Below, in pieces: positions 35,101-42,235 of a stretch of 64,000 bases of DNA. This DNA is from an uncultured Opitutia bacterium (lineage in GTDB: Bacteria > Verrucomicrobiota > Verrucomicrobiia > Opitutales > Opitutaceae), in assembly GCA_903873805.1 (NCBI GenBank), contig CAIQQB010000134.1:1-64000 (forward strand). Direction: 5' to 3'. The translations under genes and the position numbers were made by a program. The notes under the pieces are model-generated. The model was given only the letters and a program-made list of their open reading frames with translations. It was not told the origin of the DNA and did no database searches. Numbering within the stretch: the first letter of the stretch is position 1; each line of letters begins with the position of its first letter.

Positions 35101-35113
35101 GGCGGGGGGAGGG

Positions 35114-36682
35114 TCAGTTGTTCTTGGTGGCCACCCAGTCGCGGAGGGCGGTGCCGACGTTGGCGGGTTTCTGGCGGATCAGCTCGTTGAGCATGTCCGG
35201 AGTGAAGGCGGCGGGGCTGGCGCCGCGGCCGCCAGCCTGGGCGGCGGGGTTGAGGAGTTCGACCGGAACCGGCTCCGGGCGCTGATTGCGCAGCAGGCGG
35301 TAGAAAAGGAAGAACGCGACCAGCGCGATCGCGACGGCCAGGTAGCGGACTCCGGCCTCGACCCAGCCCTGCACGCGGGTGTCGGTCTGGGTCTTTTCGG
35401 CGATGGCGTCGGCGACCGGGGCCTGGAAGGGCGTTTCCTGGACGCTGACGACGTCGTCGAGATTCTGCCCGGCGGCACCCTTGATGCCGAGCGCGTTGAG
35501 CACGATGCGGCGCAACCGGTCGATTTCCTCCTGGGTGCGCGGGGTGCTGGCGGCGGTGCCGGTGGCCGGGGCGCGGGCGGCCACGAAAATCGCCGCCGTG
35601 AGCGACTTGATGGTGCCGGGGTTGTGTTTCACGCTGCTCGTCGTGCGGTTGATCTCGTAGGCGAGCGTGTGATTCTTGCGGTTCTGGGAATTTGTGACCG
35701 TCGGCGAGGCTTCGGTCGGCGTCGGCGTCGGGCTGTCCGGCGTGTTCGCAGCCACCCCGACCGCGCCGCCGGAACGCCGCGTCTCGGTCGAACTCGTGAC
35801 ATCCTCGGTGTCGGTCTGGGAGCGGATGACGGCGCTGGCGGGATCGAAACGCTCCTCGGTGGTGGTGGCGGCCTCGTTGTCGATTTCGGCGGAGACCCGC
35901 ACGACGGCGTTGCCGGCTCCGACGACAGGCAGCAGCATGGATTCGACCTTGCGGGCGAAATACTCCTCCACCTGCTGGCGGTAGCGGATGAGGCTGGTGG
36001 CGTTGCCGAGGGTGGGATCCTCCTTCAGGTCGGCCGAGAGCACCCGGCCGCGCTGGTCAACGACGGCGACGTCATCGACCGAGAGCCCCTGGACGGAATT
36101 GGCCACGAGGTGGCGGATGGAATTGACGGCCTCGGGCTCGATCCGCGGGGACGACAGCTCGATGAAGACGGAGGCGGTGGTCTTGCTGCCCTGGTCCGTG
36201 AGCAGCAGGCGGTTCTCCGGCTGGACGATCATCACGCGGGCGTGCACGACGCCGTCGAGCTGGGCGATGGTGCGGGCGAGCTCGCCCTGGATCGCGCGGG
36301 TGTAGTTGGTGCGCTGGACGAAGTCGCTCAGGCCGAACTGCCCCTTGTCAAAGATCTCAAAGCCGACGCCGTCACCGCTGGGGAGGCCCTTGCCCGCGAG
36401 GTCCATCCGGAGGCGGTGCACCTGCTCCGCCGGCACGTAGATGCTGCCGCCACCCGGAGAAATCTGGTGCGGAATGTTCTGCGACTGCAGCATCGTGACG
36501 ATAGCCGCGGTGTCCTTGTCCGAGAGTCGGCCGTAGAGCAGCTGGTAGTCGGGCTGGCGCGACCAGAGGACGAGTCCGGTGGCGACCCCGATGACGGCGA
36601 GCGTGGCCAGGACCAGCGAGACGCGCTGGTTGAGGCCGAGGTGGCGCCAGAGTTCGAGCAGGGACTGGAGAAAGGGTTTCAT
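35114..36682 (-). CDS. fliF: Flagellar MS-ring protein FliF
   Basis: This 522-residue protein has a membrane helix near the N-terminus (VSLVLATLAVIGVATGLVLW) and the ring-building motifs (YQLLYGRLSDKDTAAIVTMLQSQNIPHQISPGGGSIYVPAEQVHRLRMDLAGKGLP). A Ser/Thr/Pro-rich loop follows, then a second helix (YLAVAIALVAFFLFYRLLR) and a FliG-binding tail. It is the base on which the flagellum is built. Confidence 0.97.
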   Translation of the reverse strand: MKPFLQSLLELWRHLGLNQRVSLVLATLAVIGVATGLVLWSRQPDYQLLYGRLSDKDTAAIVTMLQSQNIPHQISPGGGSIYVPAEQVHRLRMDLAGKGLPSGDGVGFEIFDKGQFGLSDFVQRTNYTRAIQGELARTIAQLDGVVHARVMIVQPENRLLLTDQGSKTTASVFIELSSPRIEPEAVNSIRHLVANSVQGLSVDDVAVVDQRGRVLSADLKEDPTLGNATSLIRYRQQVEEYFARKVESMLLPVVGAGNAVVRVSAEIDNEAATTTEERFDPASAVIRSQTDTEDVTSSTETRRSGGAVGVAANTPDSPTPTPTEASPTVTNSQNRKNHTLAYEINRTTSSVKHNPGTIKSLTAAIFVAARAPATGTAASTPRTQEEIDRLRRIVLNALGIKGAAGQNLDDVVSVQETPFQAPVADAIAEKTQTDTRVQGWVEAGVRYLAVAIALVAFFLFYRLLRNQRPEPVPVELLNPAAQAGGRGASPAAFTPDMLNELIRQKPANVGTALRDWVATKNN

Positions 36683-36704
36683 GAGTGAAATGGGGCGGAG
36701 CGGA

Positions 36705-37037
36705 TCAGACCGGCAGGCGCATCAGCTCCTGGTACGACTCAACCACCTTGTTGCGGACCTGGACCATGAGGTTGAACGAGAGCGACGCCTCCTGCATGGC
36801 GATCACGCTCTGGTGCAGGTTCTGGTTGTCGCCGAGCAGGACGGAACGGGTGACGGCGGCGGCCTGCGCCTGGCTCTGCTCGACCCCGGTGACGAGGTTG
36901 TCCAGCACGGTGCCGAAGCTGCCCGTCGGCGGCGCGGACAGGGCCGAGGGCGCCAGGGCCGGGCGGTCGGCGACCAGATCGGCCGCGGGGCGGATCGACT
37001 GGGCGGAGACAGACGGCAGGGAGCTGATGAGCGACAT
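36705..37037 (-). CDS. fliE: Hook-basal body protein FliE
   Basis: This 110-residue protein ends with the FliE signature ALLGDNQNLHQSVIAMQEASLSFNLMVQVRNKVVESYQELMRLPV (with the leading residues VLLGDN). FliE joins the MS ring to the proximal rod. It lies between flgC and fliF as usual. Confidence 0.95.
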   Translation of the reverse strand: MSLISSLPSVSAQSIRPAADLVADRPALAPSALSAPPTGSFGTVLDNLVTGVEQSQAQAAAVTRSVLLGDNQNLHQSVIAMQEASLSFNLMVQVRNKVVESYQELMRLPV

Positions 37038-37056
37038 AAGGAGGGAATGGCGGGTG

Positions 37057-37482
37057 CTACTTGCCGATTTCCAGGGCCTTCAGGGCCATCTGGTGGGAGT
37101 TCTTGGCCACCGAGAGGTTGGCCTCGTAGGAACGGGAGGCGGTGATGAGATCGACCATTTCGTAGGCGATGTTGACGTTGGGCAGCGTGACCATGCCGTC
37201 GGCATCGGCATCGGGATGCCCGGGATCGTTGACCTTCTGGCCGGGCGTCGGATCGGTGGTGATGCCGGCGACGCGGACGGAGGTCATGGGCGGGGTGCCG
37301 GGGGCGGCGGAGGGATTCTTGAGCAGTTCGGACTCAAAGCTGACGATCCGGCGCTGGTACGGCCGGCCGTCGGGGCCGCGCGTAGTGTTCGCGTTGGCGA
37401 TGTTCTGCGCAATGATGTCGAGGCGGGTCCGCTGGGCGTTTAGGGCCCCCGAGGTGGCGGCGATGCCGGTGAGAAGTTCCAT
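37057..37482 (-). CDS. flgC: Proximal rod protein FlgC
   Basis: This 141-residue protein starts LTGIAATSGALNAQRTRLDIIAQNIANANTTRGPDGRPYQRR and ends VNIAYEMVDLITASRSYEANLSVAKNSHQMALKALEIGK, both classic for FlgC. It is exported and forms the proximal rod with FlgB and FlgF. Confidence 0.97.
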   Translation of the reverse strand: MELLTGIAATSGALNAQRTRLDIIAQNIANANTTRGPDGRPYQRRIVSFESELLKNPSAAPGTPPMTSVRVAGITTDPTPGQKVNDPGHPDADADGMVTLPNVNIAYEMVDLITASRSYEANLSVAKNSHQMALKALEIGK

Positions 37483-37489
37483 GGCGGGT

Positions 37490-37882
37490 TCAGGTGATGT
37501 TGCCGGTGATGGCGACCTTCAGCTGCCGGAGGTCGTGGCTGATGAGATCGGTGAGATATTCGTAGTCCGCGTGGTTCTTGTTCATCGCGAGCAACTCGCT
37601 CTCCATTTCGACGCTGTTGCCGTCGGGCCGGACGGAGCGGACGGTGGGATCCTCGGCGAGATGCGGCGTGAGGGCGGCGACGTCGTCCGGGCTGGGCATC
37701 CCGCCCGCGGCGAACTGGCTGCGCAGCGCCGTGGCGAAATCCGGGGCGACATCGAGCCGGCGGAAACCCGGCGTCTCCGAGTTGGCGATGTTAGTGGCAA
37801 TGGCCTGCTGCCGGAGCACGGAGGCATCCAGGAGCTTTTGCGCCAACTGGTAGTTGACGGAGTTGGCCACGGGTTCGATCAT
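37490..37882 (-). CDS. flgB: Proximal rod protein FlgB
   Basis: The protein has 130 residues from the ATG at 37882; longer readings upstream run through the promoter and are not real. The motif AIATNIANSETPGFRRLDVAPDFATAL and the C-terminal NKNHADYEYLTDLISHDLRQLKVAI are typical. It is the first gene of unit A. No Shine-Dalgarno precedes the ATG and a strong sigma-54-like element lies only about 14 bases upstream. Confidence 0.95.
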   Translation of the reverse strand: MIEPVANSVNYQLAQKLLDASVLRQQAIATNIANSETPGFRRLDVAPDFATALRSQFAAGGMPSPDDVAALTPHLAEDPTVRSVRPDGNSVEMESELLAMNKNHADYEYLTDLISHDLRQLKVAITGNIT

Positions 37883-37894
37883 CACGACCGATTT

Positions 37895-37911
37895 AGCACT
37901 GTTGGTGCCAG
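37895..37911 (-). promoter_or_regulatory. Sigma-54 promoter of flagellar unit A
   Basis: On the minus strand CTGGCACCAACAGTGCT matches the sigma-54 consensus closely: TGGCAC is perfect at -24 and TGC is present at -12 with exact spacing. The predicted start is about 37884, two bases ahead of the flgB ATG. This is the strongest promoter-like match I see in the window. Confidence 0.75.
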
Positions 37912-38015
37912 CCAGCTTGGTGCGGTTGTTAATAAAACGGGGACAGCAGGATGCGGATGTAATAGTTCGCCACCCCCGGACCGGGTCACCGCCGCCCGCG
38001 CACAGGGGCAAAATT

Positions 38016-38066
38016 TTCCCGGCGGGGAATGACGCGCCAGACGGAATCGGGGTGAATATTTCCCCG
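38016..38066. promoter_or_regulatory. Two dyads in the flgB / HD-GYP divergent region
   Basis: TTCCC-GGCG-GGGAA (38016-38029) and CGGGG-N9-CCCCG (38048-38066) lie in the 252-base divergent gap, 130-180 bases upstream of the flgB promoter. The surrounding blocks AAATTTTCCCGGC and ATATTTCCCCGGC are also near-direct repeats about 45 bases apart. They could bind a shared regulator; no protein can be named. Confidence 0.3.
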
Positions 38067-38134
38067 GCTGCGCCGATTAGGACGGTGGACCGAAGCCCAT
38101 CCATCCGACCGACCTTCCACCTGGCACCCTCTGC

Positions 38135-39406
38135 GTGCAAACAACCGACCCCAGCATCGCTCACCCGTTGCTCATCGTTGACGATGAACCGCGCGTGCTC
38201 GCGTCCCTGAAAGAAGTCCTCGAACGCCAGGGCTACAGTGTCGTGACTTCGAGCGACGCGCTGCGCGCCCTCGAGCTGATGCGCCGCCAGACGTTTGCCG
38301 TCGTGGTGTCGGACCACCTCATGCCCAACATGACGGGCCTCGAGTTTCTGGTCGAGTGCCAGCGCATCCAGCCGCAGGCGAGCCGCATTCTGGTCACCGC
38401 CGTGCTGTCGCTGCCGACCCTGGTCGAGGCGATCAACAAGGGGGAGATCTACCGCTTCATCGCCAAGCCCTGGCTGCGTGAGGAACTCGCCGCCACCATC
38501 CGCAACGCCGTCAACCGCTATGAGCTACTGGTGCAGAACCAGCGGCTGCTCGAGGAGTCGTCCGAGCTCAACCGCCAGCTGCAGGCCGCCAACACCGCGC
38601 TCGGCACCCAGGTGCAGCAGCTCGAATCGCAGCGCCGCGACCTCGACCAGCTCAACCTCGAACTCGGCCGTCGCTATGACCATTCGCTCGAGCTCTGCAG
38701 CCGGATCCTCGCCACCTACGACCCCTTCCTGGCCGGCCAGACCCGGGCCGTGGCGACGGTGGTCGGGCAGATGAGCGCCGACGAACACTTCACCGACGAG
38801 GAGCGCCATGTGCTGAAGACGAGCGCGTGGCTCTGCGACCTCGGGCTCATTGGCGTCTCCCGCGAACTGCTCCGGACCTTCCGCAGCAATCCGGAGCGGC
38901 TGACCGAACGCGAGCTGGATAGCATCCACAGCCACCCGATCTACAGTCAGACCCTGACCTCGCACCTGGACGGCCGCGGTGCCGTCGGTGAAACCGTGCG
39001 CGCCCATCATGAGTGCTTTGACGGCACCGGCTACCCCGACGGCCTCTCCGCCATGGCGATTCCCTGGACCGCCCGGTGCCTCGCCGTCGCCGTCTGGTTT
39101 GTCGAGTGCAGCCTGCCCACCGATGAGGCGGTCGACTCCGTCACCGCGCAATCCGGCAAGGCACTCGATCCCGAGGCCGTCCGGCTCTTCCTCAAGACCA
39201 CCCGGGTCCGGCCCCTGCCGCGCAGCGTGCGGGAGATCATGATCGAGGATCTCCATCCCGGCATGGTGCTGGCCAACGGGCTCTACAGTCCGCACGGCTT
39301 GCTGCTGGTCGGCGAGGGCCAGGCGTTAAGCGCCGCCACCATCATGAAAATCCGCAACCACAACCTCATTACCCCGATCAGCCAGCGGTTGCTGGTGTAC
39401 TCCTGA
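38135..39406 (+). CDS. Response regulator with degenerate HD-GYP domain
   Basis: This 423-residue protein starts at GTG. Residues about 10-125 form a receiver domain with the acid pair D16/D17, acceptor Asp60 (VVVSDHLMP) and Lys111. A coiled coil (residues 130-180) leads to an HD-GYP-like domain. The domain keeps HHECFDGTGYPDG (residues 291-303), but the HD pair reads Cys234-Asp235 (AWLCDLGLIG), and the later VAD motif reads VAV (Val320). Loss of these metal ligands suggests it no longer cleaves cyclic di-GMP and may act as a sensor. It is divergent from flgB and 6 bases ahead of cheD. Confidence 0.88.
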   Translation: MQTTDPSIAHPLLIVDDEPRVLASLKEVLERQGYSVVTSSDALRALELMRRQTFAVVVSDHLMPNMTGLEFLVECQRIQPQASRILVTAVLSLPTLVEAINKGEIYRFIAKPWLREELAATIRNAVNRYELLVQNQRLLEESSELNRQLQAANTALGTQVQQLESQRRDLDQLNLELGRRYDHSLELCSRILATYDPFLAGQTRAVATVVGQMSADEHFTDEERHVLKTSAWLCDLGLIGVSRELLRTFRSNPERLTERELDSIHSHPIYSQTLTSHLDGRGAVGETVRAHHECFDGTGYPDGLSAMAIPWTARCLAVAVWFVECSLPTDEAVDSVTAQSGKALDPEAVRLFLKTTRVRPLPRSVREIMIEDLHPGMVLANGLYSPHGLLLVGEGQALSAATIMKIRNHNLITPISQRLLVYS

Positions 39407-39412
39407 TTCTCC

Positions 39413-39934
39413 ATGGTCAGCTCCCCCACCCTCACGAAGGTGTTCGCCCAGCGCATCGTCGTCGGGGTCGCCGAGTTTGCCGTGGCCAGTTCGCCGCAGG
39501 TCACCCTCAGCACCTTTGCGCTGGGTTCCTGCATCGGCGTGGCCGCCTATGACCCGGAGACGCAGGCGGGCGGTCTGCTGCACCTGATTCTCCCCGATTC
39601 TTCGTCCTCGCCCGCCAAGGCCCGGCGCCAGCCCGGCATGTTCGCCGACACCGGGTTGCCCGCACTCTTTGCGGCCCTCGATGGCGTGCACGCCGACCGG
39701 TCGCGACTCCGCCTCTTTATCGCCGGCGGGGCCTCGCCCCTGGCCGGATCGGATCTGTTCAAGCTGGGTGAGCGCAACCTGGCCGCGGTGCTGCGGTTCC
39801 TCGAGGCCGAGGGTTGCCACCAGTTCAGCTGCCAGGTCGGCGGCACCATCAACCGCACGCTGCATCTCAACATTGGCACCGGCCAGCTGGCCATCAAGCT
39901 CCCGGACCGCACCCTCGATTTCGCCCTCCTCTGA
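39413..39934 (+). CDS. cheD: Chemoreceptor glutamine deamidase CheD
   Basis: This 173-residue protein matches CheD: TFALGSCIGVAAYDPETQAGGLLHLILPDSS carries the catalytic Cys and His, followed by GMFADTGLPALFAALDGVHADRSRLRLFIAGGASPL and LGERNLAAVLRFLEAEG. CheD deamidates receptor glutamines and interacts with CheC-type proteins. No receptor, cheA, cheW or cheC gene is in the window. It is co-oriented with the HD-GYP gene 6 bases upstream. Confidence 0.9.
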   Translation: MVSSPTLTKVFAQRIVVGVAEFAVASSPQVTLSTFALGSCIGVAAYDPETQAGGLLHLILPDSSSSPAKARRQPGMFADTGLPALFAALDGVHADRSRLRLFIAGGASPLAGSDLFKLGERNLAAVLRFLEAEGCHQFSCQVGGTINRTLHLNIGTGQLAIKLPDRTLDFALL

Positions 39935-39960
39935 CCAAGGTGTCGGCGCCGCAGCGCCCG

Positions 39961-40830
39961 TCAGGCGGCGATCGGTCCGGCGCCCAGTTGGGTGCGCAGC
40001 AGCTTGGTCGCCCGCTCCAGCACCTCTGGCATGGCGGTCTCGAGCACCGCGGGCTCCAAGCCCCACTCCGCCAGCAGGGTCGTATTCAAGGCATAGAGAA
40101 AGCCGTCCTCCCCCTGGCCCAGACCCAGCGCCACCGCCAGATGCTGTGCGGCGTGCACATGCGCCGCGAGCGCCCGGTGCTCCGGCGCGAGCAGCCGCTC
40201 ATCCGGCGGGTTGTGCGCCGCAATCGCGATGCAGGCCGCCGGGAAACGCCATTCCTCCAGCAGGCGCGCGCTCACGTTGGCGTGGTTGAAGCCAAGAATC
40301 GCCGTCTCCGCCTCGAGCCATGGGCCACCGTGCTCGAGCTGATGGTTCCGGATCCGCGGGATGTCGCCGCCGCAGGCATGGGCCAGCGCAAGTTTGCCGA
40401 TCTCATGCACCAGGCCGCAGGTGTAGGCGAGGGCCGGATCAGCCCGCCCCGTCTGCTCGGCCAGCACTTCCGCGGCCAGCGCCTTGACCAGCGAGGCCCG
40501 GCAGAAATCCCCGGCCTCCCAGCGGTAGCCCTCCACTTCGATTGTCATCCACCGCGCTCCCAGGGCCAGCGCCGCCAGCCGGTAAATTTCCCGCCCACCC
40601 ATCCGCATGACCGCCTCCGCCACCGACTGCACGGTGGCCCCGCCGGAAAAATAGGCCGAATTGGCCAGCCGCACGGTGGACGCCGCCAGCACGGGGTCGA
40701 GCTGGATGAGCTGAGCCAGGTCCGCGACGTCGGAGTCCGGCTGTTCCAGCAGGCGGATGAGGCGCGGCAGCAACGACGGCGAGCAGGGCAACGTGCGCGC
40801 CTTGGCACAGACTTCGTGGAGGGTGGGCAT
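39961..40830 (-). CDS. HDOD domain signalling protein
   Basis: This protein of about 289 residues (ATG at 40830; ATG 40869 or GTG 40875 are alternatives) is an HDOD domain: LPCSPSLLPRLIRLLEQPDSDVADLAQLIQLDPVLAASTVRLANSAYFSGG, then VAEAVMRMGGREIYRLA and LAYTCGLVHEIGKLALAHA. HDOD proteins are HD-related regulators linked to motility and stress, usually without known catalysis. It ends tail-to-tail with cheD. Confidence 0.85.
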   Translation of the reverse strand: MPTLHEVCAKARTLPCSPSLLPRLIRLLEQPDSDVADLAQLIQLDPVLAASTVRLANSAYFSGGATVQSVAEAVMRMGGREIYRLAALALGARWMTIEVEGYRWEAGDFCRASLVKALAAEVLAEQTGRADPALAYTCGLVHEIGKLALAHACGGDIPRIRNHQLEHGGPWLEAETAILGFNHANVSARLLEEWRFPAACIAIAAHNPPDERLLAPEHRALAAHVHAAQHLAVALGLGQGEDGFLYALNTTLLAEWGLEPAVLETAMPEVLERATKLLRTQLGAGPIAA

Positions 40831-40903
40831 GGCAGGTGGGGCCGCGGCACCGCGCGACACGACCTGCATCGGCACAATGGCGAAAAGCTTGAAGGCCGCC
40901 GGG

Positions 40904-41827
40904 TCAGGGCAGCTGGTTCTTCAGGTCCGTGAGCTTCGCCTCCACCTGCTGGGCTGCGTCAATCGAATCCGGCGTCTCGCTGTTCCGCCCCGCAATCTGC
41001 CCGGCCCGCTTGATCGCCTGATCAAGCGCGGCCCCATAGGTCTTGAGGGTGGCGGCCGTTTCCCCATCGCTCTGGATGGCATGGGCGGCCGCGTCCAGCT
41101 TGGTCAGATCTCCAAAGAGTCCGTTGTGGTTGGACTTGCTCACAAATCCCGGCAGTTCAGCCAAGATCCCTTCGACGCCGGCAACGGTCTGGTTCATGAG
41201 GGCGGTCAGGGGCGCGGAAACGGCGGCCGCGGGGGCCGGTTTTTCCCCATCTGATTTCCCGCCGCCAGCACGCCCGGTTGCCTTTCCTGTCCGATCCGCC
41301 GGGGAAACCGCCGGTACGAGCACGGCGGCCGGCCAGTAACGGGTCACGACTATGGAAGTTGCGACACTGGCCATCACGGAGCAGACCACGGCAGTGATGA
41401 TGATCGCACCGGCGCCGGAGGACGGGGCAGCGGGCGCGGCGGGACGGACAGGCCGGAGGGGGGGACCCGCGGGACGCAGGACCGGACGGGGATTCGGGCG
41501 GGGAAAATCCGGAGAACTCACAGGATGGCTGGGTGGGTTGGCCACACCACGGATCAAATCTTTCGATTCAGGCGGGGGAAAGTTCGGCTCGAGGGCGGGT
41601 CGATACGGGGGTGAAATCGGTGGCGGGGAGAATCCTTCGGGTGGGTAACGACCGTCGAATCGCAGCAGGAGACCACTCGCGTCGCCTTGCCTGGTCAATC
41701 CGAAAGCACTTCGTTCAAACCAGCCCGGCCGCTCTCCCGCCGGCTGTGACGAGCGGCGTACGAGGACCCGCTTAGACGTTGGTGTTCGGAAGGCCGGGAT
41801 TCGATGCCTCTGCGAAGGCGGAGTCAT
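40904..41827 (-). CDS. Proline-rich single-span membrane protein, unknown
   Basis: This protein of about 307 residues has a basic, Pro-rich N-terminal half (EGFSPPPISPPYRPALEPNFPPPE), one membrane helix (GAGAIIITAVVCSVMASVATSIVVTRYW) and a helical C-terminal domain (LTALMNQTVAGVEGILAELPGFV, ending QQVEAKLTDLKNQL). The start is uncertain: ATGs at 41899 and 41827 are in frame, and codons upstream of about 41770 may not be coding. I do not recognise a family. Confidence 0.55.
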   Translation of the reverse strand: MTPPSQRHRIPAFRTPTSKRVLVRRSSQPAGERPGWFERSAFGLTRQGDASGLLLRFDGRYPPEGFSPPPISPPYRPALEPNFPPPESKDLIRGVANPPSHPVSSPDFPRPNPRPVLRPAGPPLRPVRPAAPAAPSSGAGAIIITAVVCSVMASVATSIVVTRYWPAAVLVPAVSPADRTGKATGRAGGGKSDGEKPAPAAAVSAPLTALMNQTVAGVEGILAELPGFVSKSNHNGLFGDLTKLDAAAHAIQSDGETAATLKTYGAALDQAIKRAGQIAGRNSETPDSIDAAQQVEAKLTDLKNQLP

Positions 41828-41963
41828 AATTCTCCAGCGACACCGCAACGTCCCGTTCCGAACCCAACGCGACACCCGACCGTTCATCCGCCTGCCCATC
41901 GAGGGCGGCGGTGCAGCACTGCATCAGGCATCCCAGGAGGATCCGACGGATTACCTGGTTCAT
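41772..41963 (-). CDS. Possible small exported protein (doubtful)
   Basis: A 63-codon frame encodes MNQVIRRILLGCLMQCCTAA, a short basic start and hydrophobic stretch with cysteines like a weak lipoprotein signal, then an acidic polar tail. It overlaps the possible 5' end of the proline-rich gene by 56 bases. Only one of the two overlapping readings need be real. Confidence 0.25.
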   Translation of the reverse strand: MNQVIRRILLGCLMQCCTAALDGQADERSGVALGSERDVAVSLENYDSAFAEASNPGLPNTNV

Positions 41964-42048
41964 GTCAGCCACCCGGCTCGGAACCTCGCCGGCCGATAAA
42001 CGTGCATGGGAAGATGCATGGTAAAGATGCCGGCTGGCAGCAGCACCC

Positions 42049-42063
42049 ATGCCATTCCGGCAT
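42049..42063. other. Hairpin in the leader region of alaS
   Basis: A perfect 5-bp stem, ATGCC-ATTCC-GGCAT, lies about 175 bases ahead of alaS. The 272 bases between 41964 and 42235 hold no gene or recognised riboswitch that I can support. Confidence 0.25.
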
Positions 42064-42235
42064 TAAACCTGCGCATGCCAATGATTAGTAATGGGTTTCA
42101 TGGATAAACGCATTTGTGATGTGGTCAGCATCCACGCCTGCACATCCCGCCCGCGCAGCCTCTATCGGGACCCGACAACGCCAATCTTGCATTCCTCCCC
42201 ACCCTTCGGCGTGATTCGCAGTTTCCTCACCCTTC

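Noticed and set aside
35099-36688. Plus-strand open frame (529 codons) opposite fliF
   Set aside because: It is a mirror frame of a well-recognised fliF.
38124-38142. TGGCAC followed by TGC ahead of the HD-GYP gene as a plus-strand sigma-54 promoter
   Set aside because: The spacing between the GG and any GC element is off by two bases, and the motif would overlap the GTG start.
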